A DNA stretch of 64,000 bases from Salinarimonadaceae bacterium (GCA_007693435.1 REDO01000131.1:1-64000), one strand, 5' to 3'. Shown: positions 45,603 through 56,043, counted from the first letter of the stretch. Numbers and translations: made by a program. Notes: generated by a model from the letters alone, not told the origin.

Positions 45603-48600
45603 GTGAGCCGTTCGCGTAACCGGGTGTCGTCGTCGATGCGTAACCTTCGCCGACGGGTCGGAATTTCACCATTCCGGCGCGTTCGTTCGACCCTTTCGAC
45701 GTTTCTCGTCGTCGCGTTCGTCGCGGCGACGCTGATCGGCGCGTCCGCTGCTTTCGCTCAGACGGCGACCATCGAAGGCTCGCAGGAGCAGGGTTTCGGG
45801 CGCATTCTCCTGACCTTCGAGCGTGAGACGCCCGTATCCGCGCGATCCGTGAACGGCGTCCTCATCGTCACGTTCGGAAACGAGACGGAGGTGCGCGGCG
45901 ACAGGCTACCCCAGCAGATGCCAGGTTACGTCTCGATCGTGCGCCACGATCCGGGGGGGGCGGGCTTGCGCATGGCCCTGACGCAGAATTTCCGCGCCAA
46001 CGTGTTGCCGGCGGGAGAGCTCGTCTTCATCGACCTTCTTCCCGAGCGCTGGACGGGCCTGCCGCCGGGGCTGCCGCCGTCGGTCGTCGCCGAACTGGCC
46101 CGCCGGGCGCAGGAAGCCGAGTCGCGGCTCGCGGCGGAGGAAGCGCGAAGGCGCGATTCCACGCCCAGGCCGCTGCCCGTGCGCGTGGCGGAGCTTCCGA
46201 CGCTCGCCCGATTGATCTTCGATCCCTCCACCCCCGCCGCGATATCCGACCGGATCGTCGACGACCGCGTGGAGTTGCGCTTCAGCGAGCCCTTCGAGCT
46301 CGAGCCGGAAAGGGCGCTACGAACGCTTCCTGGCGTCCAGCGGGTGGAGACGCGCCTCGACGAAGGCGCGACCTATGTGACGCTGTCGCTGGCGCGCGGC
46401 TTCTCCGCGCGCGGTTTCCACGAGGAGCAAGGTTTCGTCGTCGATATTGAGCCAATGGAGCGGGAATCCGCCGAAATCGACCTCGTGGCCTCCCCGGAGG
46501 CGCGGCGTCCAGCGCCCGGCGAGGGCCCGCGGGCTGCGCCCGACCAGCGTGGCGAAGAAACCGTCGGCGCTTCGGAGACGACGCAGGACGTTTCGCTCCC
46601 GGCCAAGGAAGAGGAGCCGGACGCGCAGGCGAGCGCCGCAGCGGACCCTCCCGCGCCCTCTGCGATTCCCCTCGCTCAAGCGCGTGGCGTCGCGCATCTG
46701 GAGGACGATCGCGTCCGTATCGATTTCGTCTTCGGCGACCAGCCGCCCGCCGCCGTCTTTCAGCATGCGGGAATATTGCGCGCCGTTTTCCATACGCCGA
46801 CGCCGCTCGTCATGGAGCCGATCCCGGACGAGGCGCGCGACCGTGTGGAGATCGTCGAGACGGTGCGCGAAGGCGCCTTTGTGATCCTCGGCCTGCGGCC
46901 GCTTTTCGAGGGCGTGGCGCGTCTCGCTCCTCAAGCGGATGGCTGGAAACTGACGATCGGCGAGGAGCCGGATGTTCCCGCGCTGCCGCTTGTCGTCCAT
47001 CGCGACATCGACGAGCGCGGCGCGACGAGCATCTCCGTCGCGCTCGAAGGCGCGTCGGGCGTGCATTGGTTCGAGGCGCCCGAAACGGGTGAACGCATCG
47101 CCGTCGTGACCGCCGGCGGCGAGGCCCGCAACATCCCCGGGACACAGCGCTTCGTCGAATTCACGCTGCCGGCGACCGCCCACGGCGTCGCCGTCGTCGC
47201 TCACGCGGACGACCTGATAGCGCGCGTCCACGGCGCCTATGTCCTGATAAGCCGACCGCAGGGTCTCGTTCTCAGCGAGATCGCCGGAGGTGACCGCGCG
47301 CGCAGTCCGCTACCCGAAAAGCCCGTATTCGACCGCGTCGTCTGGGAAGAGGCGCAGCGCGGCGCCGTCCGGGAGGCCTTGCGCGGATTGATGAACGCCG
47401 TCGTCTCCGCGCGCCCCACGGAGAAGACGATGGCGCGCCTTGACCTCGCGCGCGCCATGCTCGCCAACGGGCTGGCCTCCGAGGCTGTCGCGGCGCTGCG
47501 CGTGGCTGGCGCGGATGATCCGGGCGTTCGCGGCGACAGGCGTTTCGCGCTCCTTCTCGCCGGCGCAAATGTGGCGCTCGGCCGGCTCGCCGAGGCTCGC
47601 GCGGCCCTCGCCGAGCCCGCCCTCGCCACCGATGCGGAGGGCGAGCTGTGGCGCGCCTACCTTGCGGCGTTGGAGGGCCATCCGCGCCGCGCGCTTGAAG
47701 AGTTCCGCAAGGCGCGCCCGATGCTCGAAGCCTATCCGGACGATCTTCAGGGCCGGATGCGGGTGGCGATGGCGCAAGCCGCTCTCGCCGAAAACGAATT
47801 CGAGATCGTCGAGCGCGAACTCGCGACGATCGGATTGCTGGCCCCCGGCAGCGTGCCGCGCAACGAGAGCGCGCTAATCAGGGCGCAACTCGAACTCGTA
47901 TACGGGCGCACCGATGTCGCCCTGTCCGCGCTTTCGCGGATCATGGAGGAGGGCGCGCGCCCTCTCGCGGCCCGAGCCCGGTTGTACTGGACCGAGCGCG
48001 CCCTGAAGGAGGGCGACATTTCTGTCGAAGACGCGATCGCAGCTCTCGAGACGCTCGCGGTATCCTGGCGCGGGGACGAAGTGGAGCTGCGCGCGCTCGC
48101 GCGACTGGCCGATCTTTACGCGAGAGAAGGGCGCTGGCGAGACGTTTTCCTCGCCGCCCGGTCCGCCAACAGGAACTTTCCGGACCATCCCGTCTCGCGC
48201 GATCTGAACGAGGACGCTTCGCGGCTCTTCGACGAGATCTATCTCGGCGGGCTAGACGAAGGCATGAGCCGCGTGCAGGCGATCGGTCTTTTCTTCGATT
48301 TTCCGGAATTCCTGCCGATCGGCCGTCGGGGCGACGAGATCGTGCGGCAGCTCTCCGACCGTCTCGTCGAGCTCGGTCTCGTCGACAACGCGGCCGAGTT
48401 GCTGCGTCACCAGGTCGAGAATCGCCTCCAGGGCGCAGCGAAAGCCACCGTCGCCGCGCGTCTCGCGACGCTTTATCTGATGGAGGGCGCCCCGCTCGCG
48501 GCGCGCGAGGTGCTGCGCGACACGCGCCTTCCCGGGCTGCCCGAAACCATCGCGCGGGCGCGGATGCTGCTTGAGGCGCGCGCCCTTTCCGATCTCGCGC

Positions 48601-49091
48601 GCGTCGATCTCGCCCTCGAACTTCTGGAAGGCGAGGAGGGCCCCGAGGTCGATCGCCTGCGCGCCGACATCCACTGGAGCGCGAGCCGCTGGCGAGAGGC
48701 CGGCGAGGCGCACGAGGCCATGGTCGCCGACAGATGGCGCGATCCTGCGCCGCTCTCGCCGCGCGAGCGCACGGACGTCATGCGCGCCGCAATCGCCTAC
48801 ACCCTCGCCGACGAACAACTGGCCCTCGATCGCCTGCGCGCGAATTTCTTCGAGCCCATGTCGCAGTCCGAGGATGCGCGCGTCTTCGCGCTTGCGACCA
48901 CGCCCGATGTTCAGTCGACCGCCGCTTTCCGCGAGATCGCAGACCGCGTGACGGGAAGCGATACGTTGCTCGATTTTCTGGAGGAATACCGTCGGCGTTA
49001 CCCGGACATGGCGGCTCCGCCGCGCGGGACGCCCTCCGGAGCCGCGCCGCGCCCGTCCGCGTCCGGCCGAACGGGCGCCGAACCTGCTTGA
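45603..49091 (+). CDS. Giant exported helical-repeat (TPR-like) protein
   Basis: 1162 residues. A basic N-terminus and signal peptide end near ASAAFAQ. Residues ~55-330 contain beta-rich AMIN-like stretches (FGRILLTFERETPVSARSVNG; later ARLIFDPSTPAA and ARGVAHLEDDRVRIDFVFG) joined by a Pro/Glu-rich linker. From ~590 on it is all helical, with TPR-like units (RLDLARAMLANGLASEAVAAL, LLAGANVALGRLAEARAAL, ARLADLYAREGRWRDVFLA). It is probably a periplasmic scaffold. Function is unknown to me. The start is GTG 45603; ATG 45636 is an alternative that still keeps the signal. Confidence 0.8.
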   Translation: MSRSRNRVSSSMRNLRRRVGISPFRRVRSTLSTFLVVAFVAATLIGASAAFAQTATIEGSQEQGFGRILLTFERETPVSARSVNGVLIVTFGNETEVRGDRLPQQMPGYVSIVRHDPGGAGLRMALTQNFRANVLPAGELVFIDLLPERWTGLPPGLPPSVVAELARRAQEAESRLAAEEARRRDSTPRPLPVRVAELPTLARLIFDPSTPAAISDRIVDDRVELRFSEPFELEPERALRTLPGVQRVETRLDEGATYVTLSLARGFSARGFHEEQGFVVDIEPMERESAEIDLVASPEARRPAPGEGPRAAPDQRGEETVGASETTQDVSLPAKEEEPDAQASAAADPPAPSAIPLAQARGVAHLEDDRVRIDFVFGDQPPAAVFQHAGILRAVFHTPTPLVMEPIPDEARDRVEIVETVREGAFVILGLRPLFEGVARLAPQADGWKLTIGEEPDVPALPLVVHRDIDERGATSISVALEGASGVHWFEAPETGERIAVVTAGGEARNIPGTQRFVEFTLPATAHGVAVVAHADDLIARVHGAYVLISRPQGLVLSEIAGGDRARSPLPEKPVFDRVVWEEAQRGAVREALRGLMNAVVSARPTEKTMARLDLARAMLANGLASEAVAALRVAGADDPGVRGDRRFALLLAGANVALGRLAEARAALAEPALATDAEGELWRAYLAALEGHPRRALEEFRKARPMLEAYPDDLQGRMRVAMAQAALAENEFEIVERELATIGLLAPGSVPRNESALIRAQLELVYGRTDVALSALSRIMEEGARPLAARARLYWTERALKEGDISVEDAIAALETLAVSWRGDEVELRALARLADLYAREGRWRDVFLAARSANRNFPDHPVSRDLNEDASRLFDEIYLGGLDEGMSRVQAIGLFFDFPEFLPIGRRGDEIVRQLSDRLVELGLVDNAAELLRHQVENRLQGAAKATVAARLATLYLMEGAPLAAREVLRDTRLPGLPETIARARMLLEARALSDLARVDLALELLEGEEGPEVDRLRADIHWSASRWREAGEAHEAMVADRWRDPAPLSPRERTDVMRAAIAYTLADEQLALDRLRANFFEPMSQSEDARVFALATTPDVQSTAAFREIADRVTGSDTLLDFLEEYRRRYPDMAAPPRGTPSGAAPRPSASGRTGAEPA

Positions 49092-49229
49092 GACGGAAAT
49101 CCAGTTTGGTTTTGTTCTAAATTACTGAAATTAATGGATAATTTCTTGACCTGGAGTCGCTAGGGCGGCATCGTGCCGGCATATTCATTCTTCGAGCCCG
49201 GGCCTTGAACCCGGCGGTTGAGGATCGTC

Positions 49230-49448
49230 ATGAACAGTGAGACGCAGGCGTCGCCGCCGGGCGAAGACGGGCGATCGCCGGAGGTCGGCTTAGCCTTGGC
49301 GGACGCCGAGCGGCGCCTTCGCGAGGCGCGAGACCGGCGCGCAGCCTATGCCGGAGACAGCGACCATGTGCGCCGCAAGCTCGACGCGGCCCTGCGTTCG
49401 GCCGAGTACGACGTCGCCATCCTGCGATACGCCGCGCAGGAAGAGTGA
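49230..49448 (+). CDS. Small hypothetical coiled-coil protein
   Basis: 72 residues, charged, with one long helix (ALADAERRLREARDRRAAYAG ... VRRKLDAALRSAEYDVAILRY). No signal or membrane segment. ATG 49230 has GAGGA 5 bp upstream, and codon use is like neighbouring genes, so it is probably real. It is preceded by ~140 bp of AT-rich DNA that may hold its promoter (TTGACC at about 49147). Function unknown. Confidence 0.65.
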   Translation: MNSETQASPPGEDGRSPEVGLALADAERRLREARDRRAAYAGDSDHVRRKLDAALRSAEYDVAILRYAAQEE

Positions 49449-49502
49449 GACTGTCTTCCGCGCCGTCTCCCCAAGGGCGCAGTTCTGCTCTAGAAGAGGC
49501 TC

Positions 49503-52283
49503 ATGAACCCGAGCCGCCTCGAAGCCCTCCTCGAATCGATCCGGCATGAAGCCCGCGGCAAGGGCTTTCCCGATTCCGACAGCCTGCGCGCGCGCATCGT
49601 CCCGGAACTGCGGCTCTTCCTCGACGAGGGGCGCGCCGCGGCCGAACGGCTGCTGTTCGAGGAGCGTGACGGGCTCGCCTGCGCGCGCCGTCTCTCGGGC
49701 GACATGGACGCAACGGTTGTCGCGATTCACGCCGCCGTTCATCACGCCCTCTACCCGAACCAGAACCCCTCGACCTCCGAGCGTCTCGCGGTCGTCGCCA
49801 CTGGCGGTTACGGGCGCGGGGCGCTGGCGCCGGGTTCCGACGTCGATCTGCTCTTCCTGCTTCCCTACAAGCAGACGGCCTGGGGCGAGAGCGTCGTCGA
49901 GGCGATGCTGTACGTGCTCTGGGATCTGAAGCTCAAGGTCGGACACGCGACGCGCTCAATCGACGATTCCATCCGTGAGGCGCGCGGCGACATGACAATC
50001 CGCACGGCGTTGCTGGAAACGCGCTTCCTCGTCGGCGACGAGGCGCTCTACGCCGAACTGACCGAGCGTTTCGACGCCGAGGTGGTGCAGGGGACGGCCC
50101 CGGAATTCGTGGAAGCCAAGCTGCGAGAGCGCGACCAGCGCGTGCGGCGCGCCGGCGCCTCCCGATATCTCGTCGAGCCCAACGTCAAGGACGGCAAGGG
50201 CGGGCTTCGCGACCTGCATACGCTGTTCTGGATCGGCAAATACGTCTACCGCGTGCCCGATGCGCGCCAGCTGGTGAAGGCGGGGCTGTTCTCGCAGAAG
50301 GAGGCGCGGCTTTTCGCGCGCTGCGCGGAGTTCCTCTGGCGCGTGCGCTGCCATCTGCATTTCGCGTCGGGCAGGGCCGAAGAGCGCCTGACCTTCGACA
50401 TGCAGCGGCCAATCGCCGAGCGCATGGGATTCACCGAGCGTGGGGGCCTCTCTGCGGTCGAACGCTTCATGAAGGCGTATTTCACCATCGCCAAGGAGGT
50501 CGGCGACCTCACCGCCATCGTCTGCGCGGCGATGGAGGCGCGCGAGACCAAGAAGGCGCCGATGCTCGACCGCCTGATCGGCGCCCTGCGCCGCGCTCCC
50601 CCCCGGCGTGTGGTGGGCGAGTTCGTCGTCGAGAACAACCGACTGACGGTCAAGGACGCGCAGATCTTCGAGCGCGATCCGGTCAACCTCATCGCCTTGT
50701 TCCGGCAGGCGGACAAGCTCGACATGGCGATACACCCGGAGGCGAGCCGTCTGGCTACGCGCTCCCTCAAGCTGATCACGCCGACCCTGCGGCGCGACGA
50801 GCGGGCCAACGCCCTGTTCCTCGAGATTCTCACCTCGAAGAACAAGCCGGAAGTGGTGCTGCGGCGCATGAACGAGACCGGCGTTCTCGGGCGATTCGTC
50901 CCGGAATTCGGGCGCATTGTCGCGATGATGCAGTTCAACATGTATCACCACTACACGGTCGACGAGCACCTGATCCGGTCGATCGGCGTGCTCGGGGACA
51001 TCGAAACCGGACGCCGCGCCGACGCGCACCCGCTATCGAACAAGATCATTCACACGATCAGCCACCGTCGCGCGCTGTACGTCGCACTGTTCCTGCACGA
51101 CATCGCCAAGGGCAGGGCCGAGGACCACTCGATCGCGGGCGCGCGCATCGCCCGCAAGCTCGGGCCGCGCCTCGGGCTGACGCGGGCCGAGACGGACACG
51201 GTCGCGTGGCTCGTAGAGCATCATCTCCTGATGTCGACGATCGCCCAGAGCCGCGATCTTTCCGATCCGCGCACAATCGAGAGCTTCGCGAGGGTCGTCC
51301 AGACGATCGAGCGGCTGAAGCTGCTCCTGCTCCTCACAGTGGCCGACATCGCCGCCGTGGGACCGGGCGTCTGGACCGGCTGGAAGGGCGAGCTCCTGCG
51401 CACGCTCTATTACGAGACCGAAGTGGTGCTCGGCGGAGGCGACGTGGAGATCGCCCGTCCCGAGCGCATTCGGCTCGCGCAGGAGCGGCTACGCGAGGAG
51501 CTTCCAGACTGGAGCGACGCCGCGTTCGAAGCCTATGCGCGCCGGCATTATCCGGCCTACTGGCTCAAGTCCGACGAGCGCTGCCGGGTGCAGCAGGCCC
51601 GCTTCATCCGGGCCGCCGAGGATGCCGGGGCCACCGTCGCCACGCGCTACGAGACCGACGCATTTCGCGGCGTGACCGAGATCACCGTGCTCTCGCCCGA
51701 CCATCCGCGTCTGCTCGCCATCATTACGGGCGCCTGCGCGGCTGCGGGCGGCAACATCGTCGACGCGCAGATCTTCACGACCGCCGACGGGATGGCGCTC
51801 GACACGATCTTTGTCTCCCGCGCCTTCGATCGGGACGACGACGAAATGCGCCGGGCCGAAAAGGTCGCAGCCTCCATCGAGCGCGCGCTGAAGGGCGAAG
51901 TGAAGATCGCCGATCTCGTCGATGGGCGCCGCCAGCCCCGCGAGCGGGTCAAGCCCTTCGTCGTGATCCCGGAGGTCGTCATCGACAACTCGCTGTCGAG
52001 CCGGCACACGGTGCTCGAAGTGACGGGTCTCGACAGGCCGGGCCTGCTCTACGATCTGACCACGGCGCTGGGGCGGCTCAACCTCAACATCGCCTCGGCC
52101 CATATCGCCACTTTCGGCGAGAAGGTGGTCGACGTGTTCTACGTAACCGATCTGACTGGAGGCAAGATCACCCAGGCCGCCCGCCAGAACGCCATCCGCC
52201 GGACGTTGCAGGAGATTATCAGGGCCGACGATGCGCCGGCCCGGCCGCCGCGCAGCGCGCCGCCTCTGCAACGCAGCGCTTGA
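49503..52283 (+). CDS. glnD: Bifunctional PII uridylyltransferase/uridylyl-removing enzyme
   Basis: 926 residues, the normal GlnD size. The nucleotidyltransferase active site is VVATGGYGRGALAPGSDVDLLFL. The HD hydrolase domain has HTISHRRALYVALFLHDIAKGRAEDHS. Two C-terminal ACT domains (EITVLSPDHPRLLAIITGACAAAG and VLEVTGLDRPGLLYDLTTALG) sense glutamine. It uridylylates PII when nitrogen is scarce and reverses this when glutamine is high. It is monocistronic as far as seen, 54 bp after the small gene. Confidence 0.98.
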   Translation: MNPSRLEALLESIRHEARGKGFPDSDSLRARIVPELRLFLDEGRAAAERLLFEERDGLACARRLSGDMDATVVAIHAAVHHALYPNQNPSTSERLAVVATGGYGRGALAPGSDVDLLFLLPYKQTAWGESVVEAMLYVLWDLKLKVGHATRSIDDSIREARGDMTIRTALLETRFLVGDEALYAELTERFDAEVVQGTAPEFVEAKLRERDQRVRRAGASRYLVEPNVKDGKGGLRDLHTLFWIGKYVYRVPDARQLVKAGLFSQKEARLFARCAEFLWRVRCHLHFASGRAEERLTFDMQRPIAERMGFTERGGLSAVERFMKAYFTIAKEVGDLTAIVCAAMEARETKKAPMLDRLIGALRRAPPRRVVGEFVVENNRLTVKDAQIFERDPVNLIALFRQADKLDMAIHPEASRLATRSLKLITPTLRRDERANALFLEILTSKNKPEVVLRRMNETGVLGRFVPEFGRIVAMMQFNMYHHYTVDEHLIRSIGVLGDIETGRRADAHPLSNKIIHTISHRRALYVALFLHDIAKGRAEDHSIAGARIARKLGPRLGLTRAETDTVAWLVEHHLLMSTIAQSRDLSDPRTIESFARVVQTIERLKLLLLLTVADIAAVGPGVWTGWKGELLRTLYYETEVVLGGGDVEIARPERIRLAQERLREELPDWSDAAFEAYARRHYPAYWLKSDERCRVQQARFIRAAEDAGATVATRYETDAFRGVTEITVLSPDHPRLLAIITGACAAAGGNIVDAQIFTTADGMALDTIFVSRAFDRDDDEMRRAEKVAASIERALKGEVKIADLVDGRRQPRERVKPFVVIPEVVIDNSLSSRHTVLEVTGLDRPGLLYDLTTALGRLNLNIASAHIATFGEKVVDVFYVTDLTGGKITQAARQNAIRRTLQEIIRADDAPARPPRSAPPLQRSA

Positions 52284-52308
52284 TTCAAACCGCCTCCGGC
52301 ATGATATG
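52279..52308 (+). promoter_or_regulatory. Possible heat-shock-type promoter of grpE
   Basis: CTTGATT (52279-52285) followed about 17 bp later by GATATG (52303-52308) lies 44 bp before the grpE ATG. The CTTG element is characteristic of RpoH promoters, and grpE is a standard RpoH target, but the -10 match is loose. Confidence 0.35.
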
Positions 52309-52351
52309 AGGCGCATGATCCGACGCCGTTCCACGAAAAGCAAAGCGAACC

Positions 52352-52957
52352 ATGACTGAATCTTCGGAAACGCAAGACGACTTCGCCGCCCGCCCGGAGC
52401 AAGATGGCGACGAGACCCCCGCATCGGAGGCGCAGGCTGCGGTCGAACTGATCGCCGCTCTTGAGGCGGAGAGGGCCGATCTGAAGGACAAGCTCCTGCG
52501 CACCCTCGCGGATATGGAGAATCTGCGCCGGCGCACCGAGCGCGAGGTCGCGGACGCGCGGGCCTACGCGGTCACGGGCTTCGCGCGCGACATGCTCACC
52601 GTCGCCGACAATATCCGCCGCGCGCTCGACGCCGTTCCCGATCAGGCGAACGCCGCGATGGACGAGGCGTTGCGGGCGCTCGTCGAGGGAATCGAGCTGA
52701 CCGAGCGCGACCTTCACAAGACCATGGAGCGCTACGGCGTGAAGAAACTCTCGCCGGAGGGCGGGCGCTTCGATCCCAACCTCCATCAGGCGATGTTCGA
52801 GATCCCCAACCCGGATGTCCCCAGCGGTCAGGTCGTGCAGGTCGTGCAGGACGGCTACGTCATCGGCGAGCGCGTTCTGCGCCCCGCGCTCGTTGGCGTG
52901 GCCAAGGGCGGCCCGAAGGCCGCTCCGAACGGCGACGGCTTTCCCTCCGCCGGTTGA
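52352..52957 (+). CDS. grpE: Nucleotide exchange factor GrpE
   Basis: 201 residues. An acidic N-terminus leads into a long coiled coil ([42 protein letters not shown]). The C-terminal beta domain has [23 protein letters not shown] and [23 protein letters not shown]. It releases ADP from DnaK in the cytoplasm. dnaK is not adjacent here. A small lipoprotein gene follows within 4 bp. Confidence 0.97.
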   Translation: MTESSETQDDFAARPEQDGDETPASEAQAAVELIAALEAERADLKDKLLRTLADMENLRRRTEREVADARAYAVTGFARDMLTVADNIRRALDAVPDQANAAMDEALRALVEGIELTERDLHKTMERYGVKKLSPEGGRFDPNLHQAMFEIPNPDVPSGQVVQVVQDGYVIGERVLRPALVGVAKGGPKAAPNGDGFPSAG

Positions 52958-52961
52958 CGAT

Positions 52962-53369
52962 GTGGTGCGCCTGAAGGCCATCCGCAGCGCGATTTTGCTC
53001 GCGCCGCTCGCACTCGTAGCCTGTGGCGAAAGCGTCGATCCGGAAATGGCCGCGATCTGCCGGATGACGCTTCCGGCGCTCAACGCGGCCGGCGCGCGAA
53101 TAGCCGTCACCCGCGTCGCGCCGGGCGCCGACGCGCGCACGGTGCGCGTCGAGTATTCGGTGACGGGCGGGCAGGGCGCGTCGCCTGCGCAAGGCCTCCG
53201 GCGTCGCTACGTCGTCTGCGCCTTCTCGGCCACGCCGCCGTCAGGCGCTCAGCCCGATCTTGTCGGGATCGACACCGACACGGGCCCGGTCACCGGCGCT
53301 TCCGTCTATCTCATGAAGCGATACTGGCTCTCGACGCCCGAGGCGCGCGAGGCCGACCCGGGACGCTGA
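52962..53369 (+). CDS. Small hypothetical lipoprotein
   Basis: About 135 residues. It starts with a short basic segment and a lipoprotein signal, ILLAPLALVACGES, whose lipobox is LVAC. The mature part has two conserved-looking strands around a Cys (AICRMTLPALNAAGARIAV, RRRYVVCAFSA). No assigned function. The start is GTG 52962 or 52965; the ATG at 52960 is in another frame and stops at once. It ends at an intrinsic terminator. Confidence 0.75.
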   Translation: MVRLKAIRSAILLAPLALVACGESVDPEMAAICRMTLPALNAAGARIAVTRVAPGADARTVRVEYSVTGGQGASPAQGLRRRYVVCAFSATPPSGAQPDLVGIDTDTGPVTGASVYLMKRYWLSTPEAREADPGR

Positions 53370-53390
53370 CGCGCGGGCGCGCGGTTTTTT
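53370..53390 (+). terminator. Intrinsic terminator after the small lipoprotein gene
   Basis: CGCGC-gggc-GCGCG followed by G and six T residues, directly after the stop codon of the lipoprotein gene. It closes the grpE-lipoprotein transcript. Confidence 0.8.
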
Positions 53391-53454
53391 CCCTTTCCAC
53401 GAAAGCGTCCTTCTGTTGATCTCGGAAGCGTCGCAATCCCTGCGGAGCGCCATC

Positions 53455-54702
53455 GTGTCTCAAGCCGCTCACGCCATCACGCTCGAAGACGTCCGGCGGG
53501 CCGCCGCCACCATCGCCGGCCACGTGATCGAGACGCCGATGATCGCCTCGCCGCGCCTGTCGGAACTGACGGGCGCGCAGGTGCGGCTCAAGCTCGAGAA
53601 CATGCAGGCCACGGGCGCATTCAAGGAGCGCGGCGCGGTCAACCGGCTCGCGGCGCTGGACGCCGCGCAGCGCGAGGCCGGCGTCATCGCGATGTCCGCG
53701 GGCAACCACGCGCAGGCGGTGGCCTACCACGCTCGACGCATGGGCGTTCCCGCGACGATCGTGATGCCCGAGACGACGCCTCTGGTGAAGGTCGAGAACT
53801 CCCGCGCGCAGGGCGCGCGCATCGTTCTGCACGGCGAGACGCTCGCCGATTCCGAGATTCGCGCCCGCGCGATCGCCGAAGAGGAGGGGCTGACATTGAT
53901 CCACCCCTTCGACGATGCGCTCGTCATGGCGGGGCAGGGGACGGTCGGGCTCGAGATGCTGGCGGCGGCGCCCGATCTGGATACGCTCGTCGTGCCGATC
54001 GGCGGCGGGGGACTGATCTCGGGGATCGCGGTCGCGGCCAGGGCGCTGTCTCCCGGCATCCGCATCGTCGGCGTTGAGGCGGCGCTCTATCCGGGCTTCC
54101 ACAATGCGCTCACCGGCGCGGACCTGCCGATCGGCGGCGCGACGCTCGCCGAGGGCATCGCCGTGAAGCATCCCGGCGAATTGACGCTCCCGATCGTGCG
54201 CGATCTGGTCTCCGAAATCGTGCTCGTGGACGAAGATCTCATCGAAAGCGCCGTCAACGCCTGCGCCACGCTCCAGCGCACCATGGCCGAGGGCGCCGGC
54301 GCGGCCGGCCTCGCGGCGATGCTGGCGCGGCCCGATCTCTTCGCCGGGCGCAATGTCGGGATCGTGCTGTGCGGCGGCAACATCGACGCGCGCATTCTGG
54401 CCTCCGTGATGGTGCGCGAGCTCGAGCGCGACGAGCGCGTCGTGGCCTTTCGCATTTACTCCAACGACAGGCCGGGACTTCTGGGCCGGCTGGCGACGCG
54501 GCTTGGAGAATTAGGGGCGAATATTCTGGAAGTTTCGCACGGTCGTCTCTATCTGGATGTGCCGGCCAAGGGCGTCACGGTCGACCTGACGATCGAGACG
54601 CGCGACGCGGCGCATACGGCGGCGATCTTCGCTGATCTGCGCGCCGAGGGTTACGAACCGCGCCGGATCGATCCGCGCGGCCTCACGCAGACGGCCGGCT
54701 GA
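53455..54702 (+). CDS. ilvA: Threonine ammonia-lyase with C-terminal ACT domain
   Basis: 415 residues. The PLP lysine lies in ATGAFKERGAVNRL. The phosphate-binding loop is PIGGGGLISGIAVAA, and CGGNID is near the end of the catalytic domain. The last ~75 residues are a single ACT domain (AFRIYSNDRPGLLGRLATRLGELGANILEV). It deaminates threonine to 2-oxobutyrate, either for isoleucine or catabolically; the single ACT form resembles the TdcB-like group. GTG 53455 has CGGAG upstream; the track TTG 53416 adds 13 residues. Confidence 0.93.
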   Translation: MSQAAHAITLEDVRRAAATIAGHVIETPMIASPRLSELTGAQVRLKLENMQATGAFKERGAVNRLAALDAAQREAGVIAMSAGNHAQAVAYHARRMGVPATIVMPETTPLVKVENSRAQGARIVLHGETLADSEIRARAIAEEEGLTLIHPFDDALVMAGQGTVGLEMLAAAPDLDTLVVPIGGGGLISGIAVAARALSPGIRIVGVEAALYPGFHNALTGADLPIGGATLAEGIAVKHPGELTLPIVRDLVSEIVLVDEDLIESAVNACATLQRTMAEGAGAAGLAAMLARPDLFAGRNVGIVLCGGNIDARILASVMVRELERDERVVAFRIYSNDRPGLLGRLATRLGELGANILEVSHGRLYLDVPAKGVTVDLTIETRDAAHTAAIFADLRAEGYEPRRIDPRGLTQTAG

Positions 54703-54724
54703 TCCGGTCGATGGAGACGACGCG

Positions 54725-55192
54725 ATGAGCACGAACCCCGTTCCCGCCTATGCGGCGCAGCCCTTGCCCGTGACGGACGGAGTCCTGACGCGGCGGCTCC
54801 TCGCCTATCTGATCGACATCTTCGTGATCCTGGGTTTCACGTTGCTGGTCCTCGTCGCGATCCTGATCCTCGGCGTCGTCACCTTCGGCATCGGCTGGCT
54901 TCTCTTCGCCATCGCGGCTCCGGGGGCGGCGATTCTCTACACGGCGCTGACAATGGCCGGTCCGAAGCAGAGCACCATCGGAATGCGCTTTTGCGGGCTC
55001 CGCGTCATCGACGCCGCCAGTGGAGGACCGATCGACGCCCTGCGCGCGGCGGTGCATGCGCTCCTCTTCTATCTCGCCATTTCGACGTTCGTGATCTGGG
55101 CGATCGACATCGCCATCGGCGTGTTCCGCGCCGACCGCCGCCTCGGACGCGATCTCGTCGTCAATCTCATGGTGGTCCGCGCGGTTGCGTGA
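54725..55192 (+). CDS. RDD-family membrane protein
   Basis: 155 residues with three to four hydrophobic segments. The family pattern is [25 protein letters not shown] at the start and [15 protein letters not shown] with [18 protein letters not shown] at the end. RDD proteins are mostly uncharacterised; some are ion transporters. It starts 22 bp after ilvA on the same strand and may be co-transcribed with it. Confidence 0.9.
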   Translation: MSTNPVPAYAAQPLPVTDGVLTRRLLAYLIDIFVILGFTLLVLVAILILGVVTFGIGWLLFAIAAPGAAILYTALTMAGPKQSTIGMRFCGLRVIDAASGGPIDALRAAVHALLFYLAISTFVIWAIDIAIGVFRADRRLGRDLVVNLMVVRAVA

Positions 55193-55293
55193 GACCCGGC
55201 GCCGCATTGGCGAATCGCACGCTTCCGCGTGGGCGTAGTGGCTGTTATTCTCTTCAAGGTTTGCTGGTCCAGCCAACGCGGAGCCGGACGCGC

Positions 55294-56043
55294 GTGACGA
55301 GCCATTCGCGGGACACCCCGCAATTCTTCCTGACGGCCCCCTCGCCCTGCCCCTATCTGGAGGGGCAAGAGGAGCGCAAGGTCTTCACGCATCTCGTCGG
55401 CGGCGGCGCGAGCGCCCTCAACGATATCCTGACGCATGGCGGCTTCCGGCGCTCGCAGACGATCGCCTACCGCCCGGCCTGCGAGACCTGCCGGGCCTGC
55501 ATCTCCGTGCGCGTGCCTGTCGACGATTTCGTCTTCCGCCGCAATCATCGCCGGGTCTGGTCCGACAACCGAGATCTGATCGGCCGGGCAAGCGAAGCTT
55601 CCGCCACCTCCGAGCAATACGGTCTATTCCGCCGTTATCTCGAGAGCCGGCACGCCGACGGCGGCATGATGGACATGTCGATGCTCGACTACGCCATGAT
55701 GGTCGAGGACAGCCATATCGAGACGCTGATCGTCGAGTACCGCCGGCGCGGACCGGATTCGCGCATTAACGGGCGAGGAGAAGGTCCGCTGCTCGCCGCT
55801 TGCGTGACCGACGTGCTCGCCGACGGGTTGTCGATGGTCTATTCATTCTACGATCCCCAAGAGGCGCCGCGCAGCCTGGGGACCCTGTTGATCCTCGATC
55901 ATATCGAGCGCGCGCGGGCGATGCGCCTGCCCTATCTCTACCTCGGCTACTGGGTCGCCGGTTCGCCGAAAATGGCCTACAAGGCCCGCTTCACGCCGCA
56001 GGAGCGGCTGATGCCGTCCGGCTGGACGCGGTTCGAGCGCTGA
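55294..56043 (+). CDS. bpt: Leucyl/arginyl-type protein transferase Bpt (aspartate/glutamate leucyltransferase)
   Basis: 249 residues. ATE signatures are [20 protein letters not shown] near the N-terminus, [18 protein letters not shown] with the CxxC pair, [14 protein letters not shown], and the C-terminal [21 protein letters not shown]. It adds Leu (or Arg) to N-terminal Asp/Glu of proteins, feeding them to ClpAP via ClpS. GTG 55294 is the only suitable start after the RDD gene. Confidence 0.95.
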   Translation: MTSHSRDTPQFFLTAPSPCPYLEGQEERKVFTHLVGGGASALNDILTHGGFRRSQTIAYRPACETCRACISVRVPVDDFVFRRNHRRVWSDNRDLIGRASEASATSEQYGLFRRYLESRHADGGMMDMSMLDYAMMVEDSHIETLIVEYRRRGPDSRINGRGEGPLLAACVTDVLADGLSMVYSFYDPQEAPRSLGTLLILDHIERARAMRLPYLYLGYWVAGSPKMAYKARFTPQERLMPSGWTRFER

